From NCBI GenBank assembly GCA_900550185.1, contig URRN01000025.1, positions 1-15,811 on the forward strand: a stretch of 15,811 bases of DNA. Direction: 5' to 3'. Position 1 is the first letter of the stretch; the number at the start of each line of letters is the position of its first letter. Under the pieces are notes generated by a model. It saw nothing but the letters and a program-made list of their open reading frames with translations, did no database searches and was not told where the DNA came from. Source of the DNA: an uncultured Collinsella sp. GTDB taxonomy: Bacteria > Actinomycetota > Coriobacteriia > Coriobacteriales > Coriobacteriaceae. The translations under genes and the position numbers were made by a program. Positions 7,185 through 13,999 of this stretch are shown here, piece after piece.

Positions 7185-7214
7185 TTGGCTAGACGCGTCG
7201 CTTTGGGGTACCAT
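7185..7214 (+). promoter_or_regulatory. Putative promoter of the P-type ATPase gene
   Basis: TTGGCT (7185-7190) and TACCAT (7209-7214) are 18 nt apart. Transcription would start near 7221, giving a leader of about 112 nt that contains two hairpins. The hexamers match consensus only moderately. Confidence 0.4.
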
Positions 7215-7220
7215 AGCTCC

Positions 7221-7332
7221 ACTATCAACTGCCGCTCAGCACGGCAGCCTTGATGAGCCCTTGCCCTTCTCCTGGGAATTATGATCGGGCATCAATCTGC
7301 TGAGTGGCCCGAATCCCAGGAGGGGACTCTAT
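7221..7332 (+). promoter_or_regulatory. Structured 5' leader of the P-type ATPase, Shine-Dalgarno sequestered
   Basis: Hairpin A has a 6-bp stem CTGCCG/CGGCAG (7229-7234, 7242-7247) and a 7-nt loop CTCAGCA (7235-7241). Hairpin B pairs CTCCTGGGA (7269-7277) with TCCCAGGAG (7314-7322), then TCGGGC (7285-7290) with GCCCGA (7307-7312), around an internal loop. The loop of B contains TGCTGAG (7298-7304), the exact complement of the whole loop of A, so the loops could kiss. The ribosome site AGGAGGGG (7318-7325) lies largely inside the B stem, so B should reduce translation. An alternative stem, TTGAT/ATCAA with GCCC/GGGC (7250-7260 with 7287-7295), competes with the inner stem of B. This looks like a riboswitch or other RNA switch, but I recognise no known class. 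Confidence 0.45.
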
Positions 7333-10014
7333 ATGCAAAAGGAATACCTGTCCGCCGCGGCGGAGGTGCTCAGCGACCAAGGTGTCGATGAGAACCTCGG
7401 CCTGAGCAACGACGAGGCGTCTTCGCGCCTCGCCAAGACAGGCCCTAACAAGCTCGAGGAAGCCGAGAAGACGCCGCTGTGGAAGCGTTTCTTTGAGCAG
7501 ATGGCCGACCCCATGGTCATCATGCTGATCGTTGCCGCCGTCATCAGTGCGCTCACGGGCATGGTCAAGGGCGAGCCCGACTTTGCCGATGTTGCCATCA
7601 TCATGTTCGTCGTTATCGTCAACTCGGTGCTGGGCGTGGTCCAGGAAGCCAAGAGCGAGGAGGCCCTCGAGGCCCTGCAGGAGATGAGTGCGGCGCAGTC
7701 CAAGGTGCTGCGCGACGGCAAGCTCGTGCACCTGCCGAGCGCCGAGCTCGTGCCCGGCGACGTGATCATGCTCGAGGCGGGCGACTCCGTCCCGGCCGAC
7801 TGCCGCGTGCTCGAGAGCGCCACGATGAAGATCGAAGAGGCCGCGCTCACCGGCGAGTCCGTGCCCGTAGAGAAGCACGCCAACGTGATCGAGCTCGCCG
7901 CGGGCACCGATGACGTGCCGCTCGGCGACCGTAAGAACATGTGCTATATGGGCTCCACCGTCGTGTACGGCCGTGGCCGCGCCGTCGTGGTCGGCACCGG
8001 CATGAGCACCGAGATGGGTAAGATTGCCGGCGCCCTGGCCGAGGCCAAGGAAGAGCTCACGCCGTTGCAGGTGAAGCTCGCCGAGCTCAGCCGCATCCTC
8101 ACCATCATGGTTATCGTCATCTGCGTCGTCATCTTTGGCGTTGATATCATCCGCCACGGCGTGGGCAACGTTCTTACCGACCCGACCGCCCTGCTCGACA
8201 CCTTTATGGTCGCCGTCTCGCTTGCCGTCGCCGCCATCCCCGAGGGCCTGGTCGCCGTCGTGACCATCGTGCTTTCGCTCGGCGTGACCAAGATGGCCAA
8301 GCGCCAGGCGATTATCCGTAAGCTTTCCGCCGTCGAGACCCTTGGCTGCACACAGACCATCTGCTCCGACAAGACCGGTACCCTTACCCAGAACAAGATG
8401 ACCGTCGTCAAGCACGAACTCGCCGCGCCCAAGGAGAAGTTCCTGGCCGGCATGGCGCTGTGCTCCGATGCCCAGTGGGATGAGGAGCTGGGCGAGGCCG
8501 TGGGCGAGCCGACCGAGTGCGCGCTCGTCAACGATGCCGGCAAGGCGGGCCTCACTGGCCTGACTGCCGAGCACCCGCGCGTGGGCGAGGCCCCGTTTGA
8601 CTCGGGCCGCAAGATGATGTCCGTGGTCGTCGAGACCCTGGACGGCGAGTATGAGCAGTACACCAAGGGCGCGCCCGACGTGGTGATCGGCCTGTGCACC
8701 CATATCTACGAGGGCGACAAGGTCGTTCCGCTGACCGAGGAGCGTCGCGCCGAGCTCGTGGCCGCCAACAAGGCCATGGCCGACGAGGCCCTGCGCGTGC
8801 TGGCGCTGGCAAGCCGCACCTACACCGAGGTCCCGGCCGACTGCAGCCCCGCTGCGCTCGAGCACGACCTGGTCTTCTGCGGCCTGTCCGGCATGATTGA
8901 CCCGGTCCGCCCCGAGGTCGCCGACGCCATCCGCGAGGCCCACGATGCCGGTATCCGCACCGTCATGATTACGGGCGACCACATCGACACCGCCGTGGCC
9001 ATCGCCAAGCAGCTGGGCATCGTCGCCGATCGCAGCCAGGCCATCACCGGTGCCGACCTCGATCGCATGAGCGACGAGGAACTCGACGCGCACATCGAGG
9101 ACTACGGCGTGTACGCCCGCGTCCAGCCCGAGCACAAGACACGCATCGTCGAGGCCTGGAAGTCGCGCGACCAGATCGTGGCCATGACGGGCGACGGCGT
9201 CAACGACGCCCCGTCCATCAAGCGCGCCGACATCGGCGTTGGCATGGGCATCACCGGTACCGACGTCACCAAGAACGTCGCCGACATGGTACTTGCCGAT
9301 GACAACTTCGCTACCATCATCGGCGCCTGCGAAGAGGGTCGTCGCATCTACGACAACATCCGCAAGGTCATCCAGTTCCTGCTTTCGGCCAACCTTGCCG
9401 AGGTGTTCTCGGTGTTTATCGCCACGCTCATCGGCTTTACCATCTTCCAGCCGGTGCAGCTGCTGTGGGTGAACCTGGTTACCGACTGTTTCCCCGCGCT
9501 CGCGCTGGGCATGGAGGACGCCGAGGGCGACATTATGAAGCGCAAGCCGCGCAACGCTAAGGACGGTGTCTTCGCCGGACATATGGGTCTGGACTGCGTG
9601 GTCCAGGGTCTGATCATCACCGTGCTGGTGCTGGCGAGCTTCTTTGTGGGCGTGTACTTTGACATGGGCTACATTCACATCGCTGATATGATCGCCGGCA
9701 ATGCCGACGAGGAAGGCGTGATGATGGCGTTCATCACGCTCAACATGGTCGAGATTTTCCACTGCTTCAATATGCGCAGCCGTCGTGCGTCGCTGTTCAC
9801 CATGAAGAAGCAGAACAAGTGGCTGTGGGCTTCCGCTGCGCTGGCGCTGGTGCTGACGGTGATCGTGACCGTACAGCCGACGCTTGCCGAGATGTTCTTT
9901 GGCCCTGTGACGCTTGAGCTCAAGGGCGTTCTTGCCGCGCTGGGCCTGGCCTTCCTGATCATCCCGCTGATGGAGATCTACAAGGCGATCATGCGCGCGG
10001 TCGAGAAGGAGTAG
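7333..10014 (+). CDS. P-type cation-transporting ATPase, calcium type (PacL/LMCA-like)
   Basis: This 893-aa type II P-type ATPase pumps a cation, most likely Ca2+, out of the cytoplasm using ATP. Motifs in order: the actuator-domain loop TGES (173-176), IPEGL in M4 with Glu304, the phosphorylated aspartate Asp346 in DKTGTLT, KGAPD in the nucleotide domain, and TGDGVND (619-625) at the hinge. NLAE (687-690) in M5 and NLVTD (714-718) in M6 supply the acidic and amide residues that bind calcium in SERCA-type pumps (E in PEGL, N-x-x-T-D in M6, E in M5). About ten membrane segments are expected: four before the cytoplasmic domains and six after. The start is set by AGGAGGGG at 7318-7325. That site is buried in a hairpin, so translation is probably regulated. 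Specificity for Mn2+ or another ion is possible. The gene stands alone. Confidence 0.9.
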   Translation: MQKEYLSAAAEVLSDQGVDENLGLSNDEASSRLAKTGPNKLEEAEKTPLWKRFFEQMADPMVIMLIVAAVISALTGMVKGEPDFADVAIIMFVVIVNSVLGVVQEAKSEEALEALQEMSAAQSKVLRDGKLVHLPSAELVPGDVIMLEAGDSVPADCRVLESATMKIEEAALTGESVPVEKHANVIELAAGTDDVPLGDRKNMCYMGSTVVYGRGRAVVVGTGMSTEMGKIAGALAEAKEELTPLQVKLAELSRILTIMVIVICVVIFGVDIIRHGVGNVLTDPTALLDTFMVAVSLAVAAIPEGLVAVVTIVLSLGVTKMAKRQAIIRKLSAVETLGCTQTICSDKTGTLTQNKMTVVKHELAAPKEKFLAGMALCSDAQWDEELGEAVGEPTECALVNDAGKAGLTGLTAEHPRVGEAPFDSGRKMMSVVVETLDGEYEQYTKGAPDVVIGLCTHIYEGDKVVPLTEERRAELVAANKAMADEALRVLALASRTYTEVPADCSPAALEHDLVFCGLSGMIDPVRPEVADAIREAHDAGIRTVMITGDHIDTAVAIAKQLGIVADRSQAITGADLDRMSDEELDAHIEDYGVYARVQPEHKTRIVEAWKSRDQIVAMTGDGVNDAPSIKRADIGVGMGITGTDVTKNVADMVLADDNFATIIGACEEGRRIYDNIRKVIQFLLSANLAEVFSVFIATLIGFTIFQPVQLLWVNLVTDCFPALALGMEDAEGDIMKRKPRNAKDGVFAGHMGLDCVVQGLIITVLVLASFFVGVYFDMGYIHIADMIAGNADEEGVMMAFITLNMVEIFHCFNMRSRRASLFTMKKQNKWLWASAALALVLTVIVTVQPTLAEMFFGPVTLELKGVLAALGLAFLIIPLMEIYKAIMRAVEKE

Positions 10015-10037
10015 GTCGAAAGGCCATCCTTCCCACC

Positions 10038-10128
10038 GGCCCGACCGCCTGCGGGGTTTCTTCCTCGCTGGTCCTCGCGCTTCGCGCTGCGGGATCGCTC
10101 GGAAGAAACCCCTCCCGGCGGGCGGGCC
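10038..10128. repeat. 91-nt imperfect palindrome after the ATPase gene
   Basis: An inner perfect 12-bp stem, GGGGTTTCTTCC (10053-10064) with GGAAGAAACCCC (10101-10112), sits inside an outer stem pairing 10038-10049 with 10117-10128 at 11 of 12 positions; a 3 by 4 nt internal loop separates them. The 36-nt apical part has a small GCGC/GCGC hairpin (10077-10087). No T run follows, so it is not a normal terminator; the terminator lies further on at 10171-10204. A dispersed palindromic repeat of REP type is the likeliest reading, but copy number is unknown. Confidence 0.6.
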
Positions 10129-10170
10129 TTCGGATAACCTCTCGGGACCATTGGCTGAGGGAAAGTTTGT

Positions 10171-10204
10171 GAGCTGGTCGGGCTTTGCCCGGCCAGCTCT
10201 TTTT
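10171..10204 (+). terminator. Intrinsic terminator downstream of the P-type ATPase
   Basis: GAGCTGGTCGGGC (10171-10183) pairs with GCCCGGCCAGCTC (10187-10199), 13 bp with one G-U wobble, around a TTT loop. Five T residues follow (10200-10204). It is a strong terminator for the ATPase transcript and lies just before rsgA. Confidence 0.88.
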
Positions 10205-10214
10205 GATTTAAAAT
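10185..10214 (+). promoter_or_regulatory. Putative rsgA promoter overlapping the terminator
   Basis: TTGCCC (10185-10190) and TAAAAT (10209-10214) are 18 nt apart, placing transcription start near 10221 and leaving a 32-nt leader. The -35 lies in the loop and descending arm of the ATPase terminator hairpin. The space between terminator and gene is too short for a separate promoter, which supports this placement. Confidence 0.45.
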
Positions 10215-10252
10215 ACCTGCTCAGTTGTGTGGTTTTGTGCTGGGAGGCATCT

Positions 10253-11437
10253 GTGGGCAAGGCTAAGGCTAAAGCGAAGAAAAAGACGACGGGGGCGCGG
10301 GCTAAGCGCGATCGTCGTCGGAAGCTCGCGACCGAACCCCCTGCATCTGCTGAGGAGTTGCTGGCGAGTGTACCGGGGCTTGACGCGCTGCAGGATGTTC
10401 CGGCGTTTGATGACCTGCCGGTCGATGAAGCTCAGCAGGCTGCCTTTGATGATTTCTGCGCACATGCCGAGGAGCCCGAGCAGATGCAACTTGGCGCCGT
10501 GGTGCGCTTAGATCGTGGGTTTCCGCTGGTGGCGACTGCCGACGATACCTTCCGCGCCGAGCATGCCGTGGGATTTGCCAAGTCGCGCGGTGGGGACGAG
10601 GTCCTGCTGCCTGCCGTGGGCGACCGTGTGGCGGTACGCCGCGCTCCCGGGCACGATATGGGCGTGATTGAGTACGTGCTGCCGCGCCGTACGAGCTTTG
10701 AGCGTTGGCGCGGCCGCGCCCGTGGAGAGCGCCAGGTGCTCTGCTCCAACGTGGATAGCGTGCTAATCGTGCAGGCGCTCGGTGCCGGTGAGGTGCTGCT
10801 CGACCGCGTGGCGCGCTCGCTGGTGTTGGCGCTCGACTGCGATGCCGAGCCAGTGGTGGTGCTCACCAAAGCTGACCGCTGCGATGCCGAGGAACTCGAG
10901 CGCGATTTGGACCGCGTGCGCCGCCTGGTGGGTCCGGACGTGCGCGTAATCGTGACGTCCTCTGCCGAGGGCCGCGGCCTGGACGAGGTCCGTGCCTGCG
11001 TGCCTGCCGGGAGCTGTGCCATGATTCTGGGCGAGTCGGGTGCCGGCAAGTCGACGCTGCTCAATGCACTGCTGGGCCACGATACGTTGGCGACCGGCGG
11101 TGTGCGTGAACGCGACGACCAGGGCCGTCACACTACCGTCGCGCGCGTGATGGTGGCACTGCCGGGCGACGCCGGCGTGATCGCCGATGCCCCGGGCCTG
11201 CGCAGCCTGCCGCTCGTGGGTCACGAGCGGGGTCTGGCGCGCGCTTTCCCCGAGATTGTCGAGGCATCGCGCGCGTGCCGGTTTGGCGATTGCACGCATA
11301 CCCATGAGCCGGGCTGCGCCGTTCGCGAGGCCGAGGATGCCGGGCAGATCGATAGCCTGCGTCTGGAAACGTTCCAAAACCTGGCGTCATCCATGCGCGT
11401 GAGCGCTCAAATGCTCGATCCCGATGTCCATCTGTAA
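10253..11437 (+). CDS. rsgA: Ribosome small-subunit-dependent GTPase A (RsgA/YjeQ)
   Basis: RsgA is a GTPase that assists late maturation of the 30S ribosomal subunit. The 394-aa protein shows the circularly permuted order of G motifs that defines the family: G4 TKAD (205-208) comes before G1 GESGAGKS (260-267) and G3 DAPG (312-315). An OB-fold region precedes the GTPase (about 80-150). The C-terminal zinc knuckle has Cys342, Cys347, His349 and Cys355 (CRFGDCTHTHEPGC). An N-terminal tail of about 80 residues starts with a Lys/Ala-rich basic run and continues into an acidic stretch; it is longer than usual. GTG at 10253 is chosen because GGGAGG (10242-10247) precedes it by 5 nt; upstream codons in frame run back through the promoter and terminator. 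The gene has its own promoter and terminator. Confidence 0.94.
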   Translation: MGKAKAKAKKKTTGARAKRDRRRKLATEPPASAEELLASVPGLDALQDVPAFDDLPVDEAQQAAFDDFCAHAEEPEQMQLGAVVRLDRGFPLVATADDTFRAEHAVGFAKSRGGDEVLLPAVGDRVAVRRAPGHDMGVIEYVLPRRTSFERWRGRARGERQVLCSNVDSVLIVQALGAGEVLLDRVARSLVLALDCDAEPVVVLTKADRCDAEELERDLDRVRRLVGPDVRVIVTSSAEGRGLDEVRACVPAGSCAMILGESGAGKSTLLNALLGHDTLATGGVRERDDQGRHTTVARVMVALPGDAGVIADAPGLRSLPLVGHERGLARAFPEIVEASRACRFGDCTHTHEPGCAVREAEDAGQIDSLRLETFQNLASSMRVSAQMLDPDVHL

Positions 11438-11454
11438 TTGATTTTTCCTATGAC

Positions 11455-11490
11455 AGCCGTCTCCCAACTGTTCGGGAGACGGCTTTTTTT
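11455..11490 (+). terminator. Intrinsic terminator of rsgA
   Basis: AGCCGTCTCCC (11455-11465) pairs perfectly with GGGAGACGGCT (11474-11484) around an 8-nt loop. A T run continues to 11490. It lies 17 bp after the rsgA stop. Confidence 0.93.
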
Positions 11491-11518
11491 GCTGCGGAAA
11501 AGCTTCGAAACATACAGT
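11489..11518 (+). promoter_or_regulatory. Possible promoter of the Tad pilus operon
   Basis: TTGCTG (11489-11494) and TACAGT (11513-11518) are 18 nt apart, with the -35 starting at the end of the rsgA terminator T run. Transcription would start near 11525 and give a leader of about 165 nt. A perfect TTGACA at 11588-11593 is an alternative -35, but I see no acceptable -10 at the right distance from it. Confidence 0.3.
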
Positions 11519-11529
11519 TTGCTGACGTG

Positions 11530-11642
11530 CTGACCAAAACCTTGCCACGAGCTTGACGGGCTGGTCAGCTTTTGGTCAGAGATTGGTTTGACATCGAAAA
11601 CCAAGATTGCGATTGCGCCGCTTTGCACTCTGACCGCTCAGA
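11530..11642 (+). promoter_or_regulatory. CTGACC/GGTCAG motif cluster upstream of the Tad operon
   Basis: Four copies of one hexamer occur in about 105 bp: CTGACC at 11530-11535, GGTCAG at 11563-11568 and 11574-11579, and CTGACC at 11630-11635. The two middle copies are 11 bp apart, one helical turn. The first and third belong to a perfect 10-bp inverted repeat (11530-11539 with 11570-11579), and the last lies in TCTGA/TCAGA (11629-11642). They could be binding sites for a regulator or, if transcribed, alternative RNA stems. The regulator is unknown. Confidence 0.4.
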
Positions 11643-11644
11643 CA

Positions 11645-11677
11645 ATGGTGGTACGGGCATTCGCCCGGCACTGCCAT
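11645..11677 (+). other. Hairpin immediately before the cpaB ribosome site
   Basis: Positions 11645-11652 pair with 11670-11677 (8 bp, two G-U wobbles), and CGGGC (11654-11658) pairs with GCCCG (11663-11667) around an ATTC loop. It ends one base before the GAGAGGAG ribosome site (11678-11685). It might insulate or present that site; no T run, so not a terminator. Confidence 0.35.
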
Positions 11678-11690
11678 GAGAGGAGCGGCC

Positions 11691-12350
11691 GTGAACAAGA
11701 GCAAGCGCATCGCCATCAGTCTGGTCGCGGGCGTGCTCGCTGCTCTGCTCTGCATGGTTTACGGCTCGTCGATCCGCTCGCAAGCCGAACAGGTCCAGGC
11801 TGAGACCTTGGCCAAGTACGGTGGCGATCGCGTCGAGGTTTGCGTCGCGGCGCGCGATATCGATGTGGGCGAGACCCTCGATGAGACCAATGTCATAACC
11901 CAGGAATGGCTGACGAGCCTGCTGCCGCGTGACGCAGCGACCGAGCTGCGCCAGGTGCGCGGCGACGTGACGACTTCGCGTATTCCCAAAAACGCCGTGA
12001 TCTGCAATGTCTACACCAAGGCCGAGAGCCACAAGCTCGAGGTGCCTAAGGGCAAGGTCGCCGTTTCGGTGGCGGTCGATGCCGAGCACTCGGTCGGCGG
12101 TGCTACAGGCGTGGGCAGCTACGTGGATGTGTATGTGCAAAAAGACGGCGTAACCGATCGGCTATGCGGCGCGCACGTGATCGATACCAGTGAGGATTCC
12201 GGTGCCACGCGCGAGGGCAAGATCGAATGGGTGACGCTGGCGGCTGACCCCGAAGACGTCAAGGAACTGCTGGGAGCCTCGGGCAAGGGAACGGTCAGCT
12301 TGACGATTCCTGCCACGGCGCGCGGCAAAAAGAGCGGAGGCGACGAGTGA
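11691..12350 (+). CDS. cpaB: Flp/Tad pilus assembly protein CpaB (SAF domain)
   Basis: CpaB is a membrane-anchored assembly protein of the Tad (type IVc) pilus. The 219-aa product has a short basic N terminus, one membrane helix (about 6-24, AISLVAGVLAALLCMVYG), and an exported SAF-type domain from about 45 onward (VEVCVAARDIDVGETLDETNV, later IPKNAVICN). A second conserved part follows (GKVAVSVAVDAEHSVGG, then VGSYVDVYV), matching RcpC/CpaB proteins. GTG at 11691 is chosen because GAGAGGAG (11678-11685) stands 5 nt before it; ATG at 11676 would precede that site. It is the first gene of the visible operon, and its stop overlaps the tadZ start (ATGA-type). In diderm bacteria CpaB works with the secretin; no secretin gene is visible here. 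Confidence 0.82.
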   Translation: MNKSKRIAISLVAGVLAALLCMVYGSSIRSQAEQVQAETLAKYGGDRVEVCVAARDIDVGETLDETNVITQEWLTSLLPRDAATELRQVRGDVTTSRIPKNAVICNVYTKAESHKLEVPKGKVAVSVAVDAEHSVGGATGVGSYVDVYVQKDGVTDRLCGAHVIDTSEDSGATREGKIEWVTLAADPEDVKELLGASGKGTVSLTIPATARGKKSGGDE

Positions 12351-13999
12351 TGAAGGCGATCTGGCTTGCGTGCTGCGCGTGCGGCGATTACGGGTTGTTG
12401 CAGCGGGAAGTCGAGGGCCGTGATGCGGGTGCACAGGTGCTTCGCGTGGGTGACCTGGACGGGCTGGTTTCCATGGCGCGGGCGTTTCCGTCGCGCCGCG
12501 GGGCTGCCATCATCGCGGCGTCTCTGTTTGATGCCGAAGATGTGCGCAAGACTGTTGCGCGCCTGACGGCCGAAGGTCGGGTGAGTCGCGTGGTCGTGTT
12601 GATAGAAGCGCTCGATCCGTCGGATATCGAGGGGCTGTTTCGCGCGGGGGCGACCGAGGTCATCGCTGCGCACAGTATATGCGGCAACGGACGCGCGGGC
12701 GAGGGAGCGGTTGATTCCGATCGGCGCATGACGATTGGGCCCGATGCTTTTGTTGATAGGGAACCCGGGGCGCCTCGCGCTACAAGAGGCCCGCGTGTTG
12801 ATGATTATGGAAAAGCGGAAGCCGAGCATGGTCGGCGCCCCCGGAACCCCCTTGTATACGATGACGCTGGAGGGCCGGCGCAGCATGCTGGCGACTCCCC
12901 GGCTGTAGATATGGGATACGTGCACGGCGTGCATCTGGTGGATGAACTCGACGAAGTTGAGGGCTTTGCCGGGTGCGGCGAGTTGTCGCTGATGCAGCAT
13001 GAGCAGATTGTACAGAACGAGCCTGCCTCGCAGACCGAACAAGCTGCCATGCCGGCTTGGACGCAGCGTGTGGTTGCGGCGGGGGAGACGGGTGCGCTGC
13101 CACCGACGCCCGCCCCGCCGCCTCCGATGCCGCCGGCAGACGCTGCCGCTCCGCCGCATCGAGCTCCGGTCATCTGCGCTATTTCGGGTTCGGGCGGTTG
13201 CGGCAAGTCGACGATCGTTGCCGCCATGGCACACACATCGTCGCTGTTGGGCTTGCGTGCCGCCGTGCTCGACCTGGACCTGATGTTTGGAAACCTTTAC
13301 GACTTGTTAGGCGTCGATGCTCCGCGCGATATGGCGGCACTTATCGAGCCGTCGGCGGCGGGCGCGCTTGCCGAGCCGGATATCGTGGCCACATCGATGC
13401 GCGTGGCGCCGGGCGTTACGCTCTGGGGCCCCGTCGCGGCGCCCGAGCAAGCCGAGCTCATGGCACGTCCGGTGGAGCTACTGCTTGATGTTCTGCGTCG
13501 CGAATCCGACGTGGTCTTTATCGATACCTCGGTCTTTTGGGGCGACGCCGTGGCGGCTGCGGTGGCGGCGAGCGACCGTTGCCTGGTCGTTGGCGATGCG
13601 GCGGTGTCGTCCGCGACATCGGCGTCGCGCGTCATCGAACTGGCAAGTCGAGTAGGTGTGCCGCGCACGCGCATGAGCGCCGTGTTCAACCGGTTCGGTG
13701 CGCGCGGGGCAGACGAGGACGTCGCCATGCGCTTTGAGATTGCCTGTGCGTTGAGCTCCAAGATTCGTATCGCCGATGGTGGGCAGGATCTCGCCGCGCT
13801 CATGGCGTTTGGGCGCGCTGACGAGGCAGTGGGGCAGACCAGCGCTTTTGCGACCAGCGTGCGCGAGGCCACGCGCGAGATGCTCGTGGAACTGGGGTGC
13901 GCCGTCGGCCCTTGGAGCGATATGGTCGCCGACCGTGCAACGCGCACCGAACGCCCGCGTATCCGCCTTCCCTGGTCGCGCGAGGGTGATCAGCGATGA
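12350..13999 (+). CDS. tadZ: TadZ/CpaE-like pilus-localisation ATPase
   Basis: The 549-aa protein is a ParA/MinD-family ATPase that, in known Tad systems, positions the pilus machine. Residues 1 to about 110 form a receiver-like (atypical response-regulator) domain: AAIIAASLFDAEDV and VVVLIEALDPSDIEGLFRAG. Residues about 115-270 are a low-complexity linker ending in a proline run (PTPAPPPPMPP). The ATPase begins about 272: VICAISGSGGCGKSTIVAAM with a P-loop near 279-288, VLDLDLMFGNLYDLLG, and DVVFIDTS as Walker B. The P-loop reads SGSGGCGKST, lacking the early lysine of the deviant Walker A motif (KGGxGKT), so hydrolysis or dimerisation may differ. ATG at 12350 overlaps the cpaB stop; GTG at 12347 would add one residue. 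GGAGG at 12336-12340 serves it. Its stop overlaps the tadA start. Confidence 0.8.
   Translation: MKAIWLACCACGDYGLLQREVEGRDAGAQVLRVGDLDGLVSMARAFPSRRGAAIIAASLFDAEDVRKTVARLTAEGRVSRVVVLIEALDPSDIEGLFRAGATEVIAAHSICGNGRAGEGAVDSDRRMTIGPDAFVDREPGAPRATRGPRVDDYGKAEAEHGRRPRNPLVYDDAGGPAQHAGDSPAVDMGYVHGVHLVDELDEVEGFAGCGELSLMQHEQIVQNEPASQTEQAAMPAWTQRVVAAGETGALPPTPAPPPPMPPADAAAPPHRAPVICAISGSGGCGKSTIVAAMAHTSSLLGLRAAVLDLDLMFGNLYDLLGVDAPRDMAALIEPSAAGALAEPDIVATSMRVAPGVTLWGPVAAPEQAELMARPVELLLDVLRRESDVVFIDTSVFWGDAVAAAVAASDRCLVVGDAAVSSATSASRVIELASRVGVPRTRMSAVFNRFGARGADEDVAMRFEIACALSSKIRIADGGQDLAALMAFGRADEAVGQTSAFATSVREATREMLVELGCAVGPWSDMVADRATRTERPRIRLPWSREGDQR

Noticed and set aside
6951..7253. A 100-codon plus-strand open frame in the pyk-ATPase gap.
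   Set aside because: No ribosome site precedes it, it starts inside the pyk promoter and ends inside the ATPase leader, and its product resembles nothing I know.
7221..7332. Mn2+ (yybP-ykoY) riboswitch or Mg2+ M-box before the P-type ATPase.
   Set aside because: I could not find the conserved loop sequences of the Mn2+ class, and the leader is too short for an M-box. An Rfam scan could overturn this.
7279..10260. A 993-codon open frame on the minus strand opposite the P-type ATPase gene.
   Set aside because: Its translation is rich in H, D, G and L without domains, it has no ribosome site, and it mirrors the codon pattern of a GC-rich gene. The plus-strand frame has all P-type ATPase motifs.
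11490..11690. c-di-GMP (GEMM) riboswitch before the Tad pilus operon.
   Set aside because: The conserved core and tetraloop-receptor sequences of that class are not present; only the CTGACC-type inverted repeats are seen.
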